Assembly (NCBI RefSeq): GCF_019469265.1
Contig: NZ_CP048268.1
Span: 1,629,001 to 1,693,000, forward strand
Direction of reading: 5' to 3'
Source of the DNA: Lactobacillus panisapium
GTDB lineage: Bacteria > Bacillota > Bacilli > Lactobacillales > Lactobacillaceae
Length of the DNA: 64,000 nucleotides
Shown here: piece after piece, positions 1 through 8,738 of the stretch
How positions within the stretch are numbered: the stretch's first letter is position 1
Layout: every line of letters starts with the position of its first letter
Notes under the pieces: generated by a model
Told to the model about the DNA's origin: nothing
The model's database searches: none
What the model saw: the letters and a program-made list of their open reading frames with translations, nothing else
Program-made: the position numbers and the translations under genes

Positions 1-1774
1 CGTCGGTGATTGACAGCAGCAACTGGTAATTAACATCCTTTATTTTGCTCTCGGCGGTGGACACCCGATCTGCCAGGTCGTACGGTAATTGCCACTTACC
101 CTTCAGAGTCAAGCTTTCGATTCCTGGTGCCGCCTGTTTATGGATAATGCCATTCCACGGTAAGCGCACCTCGCTATCACCCCTTAATGGTGAAAAATCG
201 TAGGTATCGCCATCATTGGCCTGGTCATAAATGCTGATGACATCACTGAAGGTTTTATTCTTGGTAATCAAATAGAACTTGCCTTCTTCAAAGACTAATT
301 CAACGTGTTTATTGCCAATTGAGCTGCCACTTTCTTCTTGCAGCTCCGGAGCAGCATGCGTGCTGTCATTAAAGTGCAGCACCTGATAGCCCAAACCAGC
401 CATCTTAACGTGCAGGCTAACTTTAAGTTTAAAGTAACCTGGTTCATCCTTAAACTCATAACCGTTGGGTGTTAACTGCATAATATGTGGCCGCGCTTTA
501 ATTTCTTCTTTAGCAACAATCACCGCTTCATTTTCTGCTGGAAATTCTATCTGGGAAGTTGGGCTAATGATAGTCACGGTCTTACGACCATCAAATTCAG
601 TTGGGTCCAGGTTAAAAATAAGAACATCATGGTCATTTAATTTTAGTCGCTGAGCCAAGCGCTTCTTAACGTAATTTTCCACTCCTTCCGCAATTTCAGT
701 TGCCTGCTTAATGCGCTGATTGATATCAAGCGCAACATTGTCGGTCACGCTGCCACCCAATGTATCATGCGGTTGTAATTCAAACAGCAGTTTCCACAAT
801 TTGATCACAATGCCGTTTGAAATAGGGATACCAGCATACTTGGCAATTAACATTAATGGTTCAACCCTCTTGGTAATAAGCTGTTCAAGCTTAAAGTTGC
901 TCCGCTTATTGCGTGAACGAACCGAGCCAATTGTACGGTGAACGCGTGAATAAGTTGGGTAGCGTAATTCACCCTGATATTCTGGTAATTTTTGTCCACG
1001 TAATTTGGCCATAAATTCTGGATAAGTCCCAATAACTACGTCATGCTTAGAATATTTATTCACCTGCTTGAGTGTATGCGCGAGGTCATGAATAATATTC
1101 ATCTGGTCAATGCCTGAAGGAATCAGAACCTCTTGGTTATTGCCGTTTAACGCTTCAAATTCAATTCCCTGATCCAGCCTGTTTTTGACAAAGTCCGCTA
1201 AATTTTGTTTTGATTCTAAATCAATTTGACCAGTGTAATAGCCCAAAGGGAAGTTGGCCGCAAAGACCGCCTTACCGCCAAGGGCTTTCCACTTAAAGTA
1301 AACAGAATTAGTCTGGCGCTTAAAGTTAGTCCCGCGCCACGATAAGAAATCATGAATTCCAACTTGGCGCAAAATCATTGGCAAATTAGCATTAAAGCCA
1401 AACGTATCGGGTAAATATCCCAGCATCATTGGCTCACCGTAATTTTTGCGGGCATCCAAGATGCCGATAATCAAGTTGCGTAAGAGTGATTCGGCATTGG
1501 GCACTAGCGCATCTGTCTGTGTGTACCAGGGGCCAATGAACAACTGCTTACGCTCAACTAGGTCGTGAATCCGGCTCTTGGCTTCAGGGTGAATTTCTAC
1601 ATATTCATCTACAATTGACATCTGGCCGTCGAGCGTGAAATTGGCTTCTGGATGCTGCTCGAGTTCATCAAGAACCTCAGTAAAGAGCTGATCACTCAAT
1701 ACTTGGGCATCCTGCGTTGTGAAATACCATTCTCTGTCCCAATGAGTGTGATTTACAAAATATGCTTTAACCAT
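1..1774 (-). CDS. GH38 alpha-mannosidase, partial (3' end outside window)
   Basis: This is a glycoside hydrolase family 38 alpha-mannosidase, predicted to release mannose from an imported, probably phosphorylated, mannoside in the cytoplasm. The 591 visible codons are open to the left edge, so the C-terminus is missing. The N-terminus carries the family motif HTHWDREW (residues 9-16), whose second His and Asp are zinc ligands, then the nucleophile motif LPDTFG with Asp123, and later a PHDT zinc motif. No signal peptide is visible. The start ATG follows the SD AGGAG. It lies 8 bases after the stop of a second GH38 gene and is the last visible gene of a PTS operon. The two enzymes share motifs but differ along most of their length, so they are old paralogs rather than a recent duplication. 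Confidence 0.9.
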   Translation of the reverse strand, partial: MVKAYFVNHTHWDREWYFTTQDAQVLSDQLFTEVLDELEQHPEANFTLDGQMSIVDEYVEIHPEAKSRIHDLVERKQLFIGPWYTQTDALVPNAESLLRNLIIGILDARKNYGEPMMLGYLPDTFGFNANLPMILRQVGIHDFLSWRGTNFKRQTNSVYFKWKALGGKAVFAANFPLGYYTGQIDLESKQNLADFVKNRLDQGIEFEALNGNNQEVLIPSGIDQMNIIHDLAHTLKQVNKYSKHDVVIGTYPEFMAKLRGQKLPEYQGELRYPTYSRVHRTIGSVRSRNKRSNFKLEQLITKRVEPLMLIAKYAGIPISNGIVIKLWKLLFELQPHDTLGGSVTDNVALDINQRIKQATEIAEGVENYVKKRLAQRLKLNDHDVLIFNLDPTEFDGRKTVTIISPTSQIEFPAENEAVIVAKEEIKARPHIMQLTPNGYEFKDEPGYFKLKVSLHVKMAGLGYQVLHFNDSTHAAPELQEESGSSIGNKHVELVFEEGKFYLITKNKTFSDVISIYDQANDGDTYDFSPLRGDSEVRLPWNGIIHKQAAPGIESLTLKGKWQLPYDLADRVSTAESKIKDVNYQLLLSITD

Positions 1775-1782
1775 AATTTCTC

Positions 1783-4452
1783 CTAATATTCAAAATAAAC
1801 TGTTATTAACTTGGCATGCGTCAATTCGGGTAAAACAACCTGCTTTTTAACCGGCGTCAATGACCTGACTTTTTTACCACGTAAATCTACGATTTCGATT
1901 TTTTGCGGCAATTTAGTAAAAGTGATGCGTTCCTGGATGGGGTGCTCTTTGGGGTTATACATCCTGATGATGTATCCCGGACGCTCATGATCTTTTTGAA
2001 TTGTACTGATGCTCAACTGGTTAGTTGTTGTCAGCCAACTAAAAGGCGGTTCGTAGACTCTGGTTGCAGGATTAAACGGAAATGTCAGCCGGCCGTTCAA
2101 GAACTCGGCATATTCGTACACTTGTAGTGGCGTTTCGAGTTCTTTTACCTTATTTGCTAAATTACTGTTTTCGTAACTGGTTTGCCCCGTAATTAAACTA
2201 AAGGCAAAACTGAGCTGCTGGTTAAGCTGAGCCTGCGGTGTTGGAACAGTCTCGTCTCCTGAGGCACGTCCAGGACGGTACAATAAATCGCGCTTGCCCA
2301 GCATCCCGTAAGTACGAAAAATTGTTAACCTGATTGTATTGTGCTTTTTTCCGCAACATTCATATTCCCGTACCCCTTGCGGTGCCAAGGCTAGCAAACG
2401 CTGCTCATCTGATAAGGCAACAAAGCTCTGCATCGTGTTAATTGCGATTGGTTTTTCTTCCCAATTAGCCTGATTTTGTTCCCAATCTTGCAGTTCTTTT
2501 TCTTTAACAAGTGGGCGCTTAATTGCGCCAAACTGGATATCTGCAATGCTAGTCTTGGCGGCAATGTCACCGGCAAAATCAATGCATACCCGGTGGCTCT
2601 TAGGCTTGGTGTTATCGATGTTGAGTACGCAATTAATTGCCGACTCGTTTTTCTTCAACGTAACTTCCAGCTGAACCGGCATTGGTGTATCTGTAATTCC
2701 TTGAGCCCGTTTAGTCAAATCACCGGGTACCATGAAGTCAAAATCAAGTATTAATTTACTGACTAATTGTCCGTGAATAACTTGTGCATGGTGCGGCTGA
2801 CTGGTGGAATAAATCACCAAGTCCTTCTTAGCAGGAGAATAATTATAGGAATCACCGTCGTCCCCATTTTCCTCAATCACGGCCTGGTGCTGGTATAAGT
2901 GCTGGTTGCGCTTATCCAAAATCGCTAAACTACCGTCATCGTTTACCGTAATTCGGTAAAATTCATTCTCAATTGTCGAATCTTGCTGCCGGTTAGCCAA
3001 TTCGATTTCCTTGTCAGCTAGCGGAATAAGGTAAAATTGCTGATAGCCCATGGCCGGAATTTGCTCAAACTCTAAGTTAACTTCTAAGCGGTAAACCTTA
3101 TCCGGTTGGTAAATCTTCTTGCCAGGATCAAGCTGAATTGTTGCTCCCTTAATTAATTCCGTTACCTCCGTAACTGCTGTAATCTCATACGGGACCTTTT
3201 TACCCGTTTCGTCTTGAAGTACGAAATTACGGCTAGGCGAATAAATTGTTTGACTAACTATGCCCTTACGCGGATGTGGCAGCAAATTAAAAACGGTTAG
3301 GGTTATCGGCTGCTTCTGCTTTTTTACGCGGGTAGCAAGTTGACGCAAAGTAACATCGACTAAGCTAGTGGCAATCTCTTGTACGGTTAGATAGCGGGCT
3401 TTAATATCTTCATTAACCCGGTCAGAAACGCAGTTGCCCATTGAATCATGTGCCGCATTTTGACACATCTTTTCCCAGATGTCGTCGACTGCTTCGGACG
3501 GATATGGCAAACCATAATAATCTCCTAAAGCCAGAACTGGCTCCATCACATTGCTCAAGTAATTTTGCAATTCCGTATTTAACTTCTTCAAGTCTGCCCG
3601 AGAAGAGGAAATCGACTTATGGACCCGCATGTCTTTTCCGCTGTCCTGCTCACCCGTTAGACGCAAAAAGTGGGGCTGCTCCTTTTTGACGGCGTTAACA
3701 TAATCGGTTAAAGAAGCAACTTCGAAGGTATATTTACCCTGATTCGCCGCAGTTAACTTTTGGAGTAACACGGGCAGATCAAAGCGTAGTGGTGCCATAT
3801 CTGAACCATTCGGGAATAAAATATTGGCTGTTGTTGCCTCATCAACGATCGTTTTAAATGGTTCTTCCGTCATTAATTGTGCTAGTTTCGTTTCATCAAT
3901 CACGCCACCGACAAAGTAGCCACAGGCCATCCGAAAAACAGTAACTTCCGTGCCATCTTCACCGCGCCAAATAAATTCAGATTTAGCAGCAGTGTCCCGG
4001 CAAAAGCCACGGTACAAAACCGCATCCTTAATGCCAAAGCCGCGGTAGATTTGCGGCATGCTGGATTCCTGCCCGAAAGAATCGGGTACATAAGCAACCG
4101 GCATATGACCGCCGAGACGATCACTTTGCTTAATCCCAATGCGTAAGTTATTAATAATGCTTTCACCCGAAGGTAAAAATTGGTCGGTTTGCGTATACCA
4201 CGGACCTAACGCTAATTTCCCTTCTTGCACTAAGTGCTTAACGCGTTCGGTATCTTGCGGGCGCCATTTAAGGTAATCGGTAATTAGTGACGATTGCCCG
4301 TCTAGCAAAAAGGACTTAAACACCCCACCTTGTTCTAAATAATCTAGGACATCCTTTACGTCTTTTAATAGGTAGACTTTTGCTTTAGACGCGGTAAAAA
4401 ACCACTCCCGATCCCAGTGGGTATGCGGGACTACGTAAACTTTTTTAGTCAT
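1783..4452 (-). CDS. GH38 alpha-mannosidase, possibly MngB-like
   Basis: This is a full-length GH38 alpha-mannosidase of 889 residues, close to the size of E. coli MngB, which hydrolyses 2-O-(6-phospho-mannosyl)-glycerate after PTS import. HTHWDREW (residues 10-17) supplies zinc ligands, VPDSFG holds the likely nucleophile Asp124, and a later AAHDS motif gives the third zinc ligand. No signal peptide is visible, so it should act in the cytoplasm. An upstream in-frame TTG would add 17 residues, but the ATG used here sits behind a clean AGGAGAG SD and begins directly with the family N-terminus. It follows the PTS IIC gene, with an inverted repeat in between. The substrate (mannosylglycerate, an alpha-mannoside disaccharide or a glycan fragment) cannot be settled from sequence alone. 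Confidence 0.9.
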   Translation of the reverse strand: MTKKVYVVPHTHWDREWFFTASKAKVYLLKDVKDVLDYLEQGGVFKSFLLDGQSSLITDYLKWRPQDTERVKHLVQEGKLALGPWYTQTDQFLPSGESIINNLRIGIKQSDRLGGHMPVAYVPDSFGQESSMPQIYRGFGIKDAVLYRGFCRDTAAKSEFIWRGEDGTEVTVFRMACGYFVGGVIDETKLAQLMTEEPFKTIVDEATTANILFPNGSDMAPLRFDLPVLLQKLTAANQGKYTFEVASLTDYVNAVKKEQPHFLRLTGEQDSGKDMRVHKSISSSRADLKKLNTELQNYLSNVMEPVLALGDYYGLPYPSEAVDDIWEKMCQNAAHDSMGNCVSDRVNEDIKARYLTVQEIATSLVDVTLRQLATRVKKQKQPITLTVFNLLPHPRKGIVSQTIYSPSRNFVLQDETGKKVPYEITAVTEVTELIKGATIQLDPGKKIYQPDKVYRLEVNLEFEQIPAMGYQQFYLIPLADKEIELANRQQDSTIENEFYRITVNDDGSLAILDKRNQHLYQHQAVIEENGDDGDSYNYSPAKKDLVIYSTSQPHHAQVIHGQLVSKLILDFDFMVPGDLTKRAQGITDTPMPVQLEVTLKKNESAINCVLNIDNTKPKSHRVCIDFAGDIAAKTSIADIQFGAIKRPLVKEKELQDWEQNQANWEEKPIAINTMQSFVALSDEQRLLALAPQGVREYECCGKKHNTIRLTIFRTYGMLGKRDLLYRPGRASGDETVPTPQAQLNQQLSFAFSLITGQTSYENSNLANKVKELETPLQVYEYAEFLNGRLTFPFNPATRVYEPPFSWLTTTNQLSISTIQKDHERPGYIIRMYNPKEHPIQERITFTKLPQKIEIVDLRGKKVRSLTPVKKQVVLPELTHAKLITVYFEY

Positions 4453-4467
4453 TTTCTCTCCTAAAGA

Positions 4468-4514
4468 AAAAACTATAGCTAGAAATTGCTTAATTCGTTC
4501 CAAACTATAGTTTT
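4468..4514. repeat. Inverted repeat between PTS IIC and mannosidase genes
   Basis: The arms AAAACTATAG and CTATAGTTTT are separated by about 27 bases in the gap between the IIC stop and the mannosidase start. There is no following T-run, so it does not look like a terminator. It may be an mRNA processing or stabilising hairpin, or a regulator site, inside the operon. Confidence 0.4.
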
Positions 4515-4524
4515 TGGTTTCATA

Positions 4525-5622
4525 TTATTGGATATTTAATTCAATATCGTCATCACTCATTGATTCCTCACCAGTTGAGTCTTGATCGGTAAAGTCAGCA
4601 ATTAATGGTGCGACAATTGCGATAAACAATGCACAAACCAAAATTCCGGCTAAGTAGGCAATAATGTTATCAGCTGTTAAAATGCCTGGCAAACCGCCTA
4701 GAGGAGGAATATGTGATTTTACTCCTAAAAATGCACCGGTAGCAGAGCCAAGTGCGCCCCCAATAACATTAACAATAATCAATTGTGGTGCCTTCATCAT
4801 GAAAGGTATCGCTCCTTCGGTAATGCCGAATGTTCCCATGATGAGGTTGTTGTGGCCCATTTCAAGTAATTCTGGTGAAAAACGCTTCTTTGGCCAAATA
4901 AAACTCATGATTGCGTAGCCCATTGGAATCGCACAAATTGCAATATTAGTGTAAAGACAAGGTTGGTAAATTCCCTCAATGAAGAAGAAATTACCCACGC
5001 CCCAAGCAGCCTTGTTAACTGGGCCACCAAGGTCGACGCCAATCATGCCGCCCATAATAGCAGCTAACAAAATGGCATTAGTCTTTTGCTCTACCATAAA
5101 CTTAACCCATGAGGTCAGTCCGTTATTAATCCACGCTAGTGGCGGCGTTAAGACCACGCCGACAAAGAGCGCGACCGACCCCACTGTTAAAAGCGGCATT
5201 ACAATCAATTCGATTGCTGAATTCCATTTGTCAGGAACCTTAATCTTGCGGCACCAACGTGCTACATAACCTGCAATTAAGCCGGCTGCAATCGCACCAA
5301 TAAAACCTAATTGGTTATTGGTTGCGAGCTGTCCGCCGATAAAACCCGCACCTAGGGCAGGCTTATCACCTAAGGCATAGGCAATATAACCTCCGATAAC
5401 TAGGTTAACTAAGCCAATTCCAATCCAACCCACTTGGTTGATTTGATACAAAAAATGGAAAAAGCCTTGTGTTTTCGCAAACTTCGATAAGTCACCATAG
5501 CCAAAACACATCCCAATTAACTGCGGGACACCAACAACGAGAGCACCACCAATGACCGTAGGGATCATGTAGGAGATCCCACTCATGATGGCTCCTTCCC
5601 ATTCCTTCAAAATCCGTTTCAT
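4525..5622 (-). CDS. PTS fructose/mannosylglycerate-type permease IIC
   Basis: This is the membrane permease component (EIIC) of a fructose-family phosphotransferase system, 365 residues with about nine or ten hydrophobic segments. The motifs GGYIAYALGDKPALG, GGMIGVDLGGPVNKAAW and FGITEGAIPF are typical of the FruA/MngA IIC family. Translocation would be coupled to phosphorylation by the IIB protein encoded just upstream. The ATG follows the SD AAAGGAG with 7-base spacing; an earlier alternative start would overlap IIB. It starts 2 bases before the IIB stop ends, so the genes are tightly coupled. In E. coli, MngA fuses IIA, IIB and IIC; here they are three proteins. The adjacent GH38 enzymes suggest an alpha-mannoside substrate. 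Confidence 0.88.
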   Translation of the reverse strand: MKRILKEWEGAIMSGISYMIPTVIGGALVVGVPQLIGMCFGYGDLSKFAKTQGFFHFLYQINQVGWIGIGLVNLVIGGYIAYALGDKPALGAGFIGGQLATNNQLGFIGAIAAGLIAGYVARWCRKIKVPDKWNSAIELIVMPLLTVGSVALFVGVVLTPPLAWINNGLTSWVKFMVEQKTNAILLAAIMGGMIGVDLGGPVNKAAWGVGNFFFIEGIYQPCLYTNIAICAIPMGYAIMSFIWPKKRFSPELLEMGHNNLIMGTFGITEGAIPFMMKAPQLIIVNVIGGALGSATGAFLGVKSHIPPLGGLPGILTADNIIAYLAGILVCALFIAIVAPLIADFTDQDSTGEESMSDDDIELNIQ

Positions 5623-5623
5623 T

Positions 5624-5941
5624 TTAGTTCTCCTTTTGAACTGCAGCCGCACATTTCTTCAAAACGGCCTTTGGCGCTTTAATACAAGTATTAATGTCAA
5701 CTCGAATAACCGGCTTCCCCTCAAAACGCTCCATGCTAGTAATCTTTTGATCAGAAGCAATTAAGACAAAGTCTGCTGCATTAGCCTCATCTTGCGTGAT
5801 TGGGTTAACTGGGCCCATCATTCCTTGTTGTTCAATTCTGACATTCCAGCCGAGTTCAGTACCGGCTTTTTCCAATGCCTTAGCAGCCATTGGTGTATGT
5901 GCTAGTCCTGCAGGACAAGCGGAAACTCCTACTACATTCAT
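5624..5941 (-). CDS. PTS fructose-type IIB component
   Basis: This is the phosphoryl-transfer IIB protein of the fructose family, 105 residues. The motif SACPAGLAHT contains the phosphorylated Cys9. The protein would take phosphate from the IIA histidine and pass it to the sugar bound by IIC. The ATG lies 9 bases after the SD GGAG; an upstream TTG would give 5 more residues but has no suitable SD. It lies between the IIA and IIC genes, 4 bases after IIA ends, and completes the soluble half of the transporter. The single-domain form fits a split EII, unlike FruA fusions. Confidence 0.88.
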   Translation of the reverse strand: MNVVGVSACPAGLAHTPMAAKALEKAGTELGWNVRIEQQGMMGPVNPITQDEANAADFVLIASDQKITSMERFEGKPVIRVDINTCIKAPKAVLKKCAAAVQKEN

Positions 5942-5945
5942 CTTG

Positions 5946-6395
5946 CTATTCTCCAATCTTTTGGTTAATAAAATCTGCTATTGCTTTCTTGGAAGTTAAC
6001 TCCCGTAATTTGACCTTAAAGTCATCTTCAAGCAATGCTGTCGACAGGTTGGCCAGCATCTTTAAATGCTCATCACCCGCATTTTCAGGTGGGACCATTA
6101 AGGTAAAAATATCGCTGACCGGTTGATCATCATAGGTCTGCCAGTCAATTGGCTGCGTCAACCTAAAATATAAGAACCCAGGTTTTAACACAGCCGCTGT
6201 TTTGGCATGTGGAATGGCAAAGCCATCTTCTAATCCCGTTGAGAATTCCTTTTCCCGTTCTAAAAAACTGCGTTTTAATTCACTGACATCATCAGTAAAG
6301 CCAGCATCTTTAGCTGCTTTGGCGGCAAACTCTAAAAAAGAAGCAACGCTTTGTTCATCGACATCCAAAAACACGTCATTGGCGGTAAATTTCAT
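5946..6395 (-). CDS. PTS fructose-type IIA component
   Basis: This is the first gene of the mannoside operon and encodes a 149-residue cytoplasmic IIA protein of the PTS EIIA-2 (fructose/mannitol/NtrC-linked) family. His63 in the motif FAIPHAK is the phosphorylation site that receives phosphate from HPr. It starts with ATG; the SD is weak (GGAAG, about 12 bases upstream). No regulator gene is visible beside the operon, unlike loci with a GntR (MngR) or BglG-type regulator. Control is more likely to come from a distant regulator, CcpA, or the upstream RNA element on the same strand. Confidence 0.87.
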   Translation of the reverse strand: MKFTANDVFLDVDEQSVASFLEFAAKAAKDAGFTDDVSELKRSFLEREKEFSTGLEDGFAIPHAKTAAVLKPGFLYFRLTQPIDWQTYDDQPVSDIFTLMVPPENAGDEHLKMLANLSTALLEDDFKVKLRELTSKKAIADFINQKIGE

Positions 6396-6642
6396 TACTA
6401 TTTTTCACTTCCATTCTTTGTAACCCTTTACAATGATTAATACTAAACTGAAACGCTTACTTTGTAATTACTGCTTATTTCCATTTAAAATGGAAAAATA
6501 ATATTTACCATAATGCCTTTAAGTCGCAAAATGCTTGCTAGTACAGCTTTTAGCCCGGATTATTTTTAATAGTTGAGCGCTTAAAAAAACTGCATATATA
6601 TCAGCTGATTCCTACCCGTTAAACAATTATTGGCTTTTAGGC
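6396..6642 (-). promoter_or_regulatory. Promoter region of the mannoside PTS operon
   Basis: This AT-rich stretch on the minus strand carries a possible promoter, TTACAA - 16 bases - TAGTAT, about 50-75 bases upstream of the IIA gene. A weak cre-like sequence (minus AGTAAGCGTTTCAG, 6448-6461, two mismatches to the consensus) lies between the promoter elements and would allow CcpA control. No open reading frame with an SD was found here. Confidence 0.35.
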
Positions 6643-6785
6643 ACACCAAAAAGCCCCTGCTTAAAAGCACAGGGGCAAGATCAATTAATGCTAACAAGAA
6701 GTTCGACTGACATTCTGCCATAAGGGTCATTTGGCTACTCACCTGATTAAGGTAAACTAAAGTCCTTTACCAAATAACAACCTTT
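6643..6785 (-). ncRNA. Structured RNA ending in an intrinsic terminator
   Basis: On the minus strand the stretch can fold as follows. UUAUUUGG pairs with CCAAAUGA (8 bp) around two small hairpins (UAAA/UUUA and ACCU/AGGU), a three-way-junction shape. A UGGCA/UGUCA hairpin follows, then a strong GC-rich hairpin (6653-6676, GCCCCTG...CAGGGGC) with TTTTT. It matches no riboswitch class I can recall. It could be a free small RNA, or a leader that attenuates the mannoside operon about 250 bases downstream. The fold was done by eye. Confidence 0.4.
6645..6678 (-). terminator. Rho-independent terminator (minus strand)
   Basis: The hairpin GCCCCTG/CAGGGGC extends inward with GCTTTTAAGC and is followed on the minus strand by TTTTTGG. 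On the plus strand no T-run follows, so it acts leftward. Confidence 0.75.
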
Positions 6786-6895
6786 ATTGAGAATATCTTA
6801 AGCTAAGGTTCCTAATTTGAATTATTTTGGGCAAGCTAATAAAGTAGAAAACGCGCTTTTCAGGCCTAATAATTGTTTTGACGGAGGAGAAAGCA

Positions 6896-7396
6896 TTGAA
6901 TCACAAAAACAAAATTGAATTGGTCGAAGATGACTATTTTAATTCATCTAATTGGCAGCTTAAAGCAAAGCAAACTGCTATTGCGTTAGTTGGCTGGCTT
7001 GGCGTTATTTTGCCATTTTTCTTTTTGATGTTGCCCTTATGGCTCCCGCAGGCAAGACATGCACTGCCATTTAACTATTACCATCGGATTATCATTCCAC
7101 TAAAATTTCTCGCGCGCTTTTTTGACGAATACTTTGTCATTATCGCTCTTTTATACTTTAGTCTGACTGAGTGGAACAACTATCGGTTTTCGTCAACTTG
7201 GACCCGCCGAGTCGCGATTAATACTCACAGATGTGATGTTCGAAAAGAGTTAATTGAAAATGCGTGGACAGATAAATTTGGTAATTTACAAAAACGGCAA
7301 CAAGACAGTTTTTATACCGTAAAAAAGGAACAGAATCTTGAGCCCTACTTTGCCCAGCTATTATTTGTCAAAGGAGACGATCATCAGTGTACTTAA
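6896..7396 (+). CDS. PgaD-like small membrane protein
   Basis: This membrane protein of 166 residues precedes and overlaps a polysaccharide synthase gene. Two hydrophobic segments lie at about residues 28-52 and 76-95, followed by a cytoplasmic C-terminal part. This size, topology and position resemble PgaD/IcaD, accessory subunits that stabilise or activate the PgaC/IcaA synthase; the assignment rests mainly on context. The start is TTG at 6896, placed 6 bases after a GGAGGAG ribosome binding site; the earlier TTG at 6878 lies upstream of that site and is rejected. The last 10 bases overlap the next gene, indicating translational coupling. No c-di-GMP binding residues can be claimed. Confidence 0.65.
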   Translation: MNHKNKIELVEDDYFNSSNWQLKAKQTAIALVGWLGVILPFFFLMLPLWLPQARHALPFNYYHRIIIPLKFLARFFDEYFVIIALLYFSLTEWNNYRFSSTWTRRVAINTHRCDVRKELIENAWTDKFGNLQKRQQDSFYTVKKEQNLEPYFAQLLFVKGDDHQCT

Positions 7397-8670
7397 CATG
7401 GCTTAATTTCAAAATTGTTCCGCAATTTTTGTTTTTGATTTTAGTTTCCTACCCAATTTTAGGGGGCTTAGCCTGGTTTATCGGTGGTTTATGCTATAAA
7501 TATGTTTTTCAAAATAAAAGAAAGAAATTTGCCATGATTCCACCGGAAAAAGAACCGATGATTACAATCATGATTCCCGCCCATAACGAAGAAGTTTCGC
7601 TGGCAGAAACCATTCATTACCTCCTAACCCAGCTTAACTACACCAACTACGAATTATTGGTGATTGATGACGGCTCAACCGACCAGACGCCGACCATTCT
7701 CGCCAAATTGCAAAAGCAATACGCTAAGCTGCGCGTCATTCGGCTAGAACAAAATCATGGTAAGGCTCATGCATTTAATGTTGGATTAGCATTTGCCCGA
7801 GGAGATTTGGTTCTCAGTAACGATGCAGACACGATTCCAGAACCGGATGCGCTGAAACGTTATGTCAATTATTTTAATAGTCCCGAGGGGCAAAATATTG
7901 CGGCAGTAACTTCTAACGTAGAGGTGCGCAATCGGACGAAGCTGATTACCAAATCAATCACGGTTGAATTTTCCAGTATCGTCGGTATCATTAAACGCGC
8001 GGAAATGGGCGTGTTTGGCAGCATTTTTGCTTATAGTGGTGCTAACACGATGTACCGAAAGAGTGCTTTGATGGATGTCGGGCTTTTTCGGCAAGATCGG
8101 GCAACCGAAGACATTAGCATTGCGTGGGATCATCAGCTCAACAACTGGCTCGCAGTTTTTGCACCTGATATAATCTCCTACACCTTAGTGCCAGAAAATT
8201 TGCGTGATTTATACCATCAGCGTAAGCGCTGGGCCAAAGGTGGGACTGAAGTTTGGTTGACCAATCTCCTACGAGTTTTGCGCCACCCACTTAAAAATTT
8301 AGGTGAAGTGCTAATGCTTTTTGACCAAACCCTGAGTATTTGCTGGGCATTCTTCTTCTGGATTTCTACCGCCATCTTTGCGGTTTTAGCAACTAGCGCT
8401 TTACTTACGCAAAATTGGTCCTCTCTAGCTTATTTATGTTTCTCGGCCTTGATCTTAATTAGCTTTGAAATGCTTGCCGGAATTATGCAATTAGTAACGG
8501 CATTGGTAATTGATAAACGCGGAAATAAGATTAAGTACCTGCTATTTGCACCAATCTATTTATTATGTCTATGGGTTATCAACACCATAACGATTATTAC
8601 CACCTTCATCCCCGCGGTTAAAACGATTATGGGTCACGGGTCTGGCACTTGGGTCAGTCCATCGCGGTAA
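7387..8670 (+). CDS. Poly-N-acetylglucosamine-type synthase, GT2 family
   Basis: This is a processive family 2 glycosyltransferase, 427 residues, of the PgaC/IcaA type that polymerises UDP-N-acetylglucosamine (or a related sugar) and extrudes the chain. There is an N-terminal membrane helix (about 12-38) and a cytoplasmic catalytic domain with IPAHNEE, VIDDGSTD and SNDADT. The acceptor motif ATEDISIAW and the processivity motif QRKRW follow, with three or four C-terminal membrane helices at about 310-410. The start is GTG, with AAAGGAG 10 bases upstream inside the preceding gene. No deacetylase (PgaB/IcaB) or IcaC acyltransferase gene is adjacent, so the product may be an unmodified or membrane-bound glycan. 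Hyaluronan-like or cellulose-like products cannot be excluded. Confidence 0.82.
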   Translation: MYLTWLNFKIVPQFLFLILVSYPILGGLAWFIGGLCYKYVFQNKRKKFAMIPPEKEPMITIMIPAHNEEVSLAETIHYLLTQLNYTNYELLVIDDGSTDQTPTILAKLQKQYAKLRVIRLEQNHGKAHAFNVGLAFARGDLVLSNDADTIPEPDALKRYVNYFNSPEGQNIAAVTSNVEVRNRTKLITKSITVEFSSIVGIIKRAEMGVFGSIFAYSGANTMYRKSALMDVGLFRQDRATEDISIAWDHQLNNWLAVFAPDIISYTLVPENLRDLYHQRKRWAKGGTEVWLTNLLRVLRHPLKNLGEVLMLFDQTLSICWAFFFWISTAIFAVLATSALLTQNWSSLAYLCFSALILISFEMLAGIMQLVTALVIDKRGNKIKYLLFAPIYLLCLWVINTITIITTFIPAVKTIMGHGSGTWVSPSR

Positions 8671-8684
8671 ATAATTTTTAAGAT

Positions 8685-8722
8685 ATTAAAAGCGCTATTC
8701 TTAGTTGAACAGCGCTTTTTTG
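8685..8722 (+). terminator. Terminator after the polysaccharide synthase gene
   Basis: The arms AAAAGCGCT and AGCGCTTTT enclose a 14-base loop and run into a T-tract. The A-run on the other side makes it usable on the minus strand too, for the convergent 450-residue gene. Confidence 0.85.
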
Positions 8723-8738
8723 ATTCTTAAATTAAAAT

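Noticed and set aside
1..4452. Possible tandem duplication of GH38 genes
   Set aside because: The two proteins share family motifs but differ widely elsewhere, so this is not a recent tandem copy.
6448..6461. cre site in the mannoside operon promoter
   Set aside because: It has two mismatches at conserved positions; only noted inside the promoter entry, not called as a separate site.
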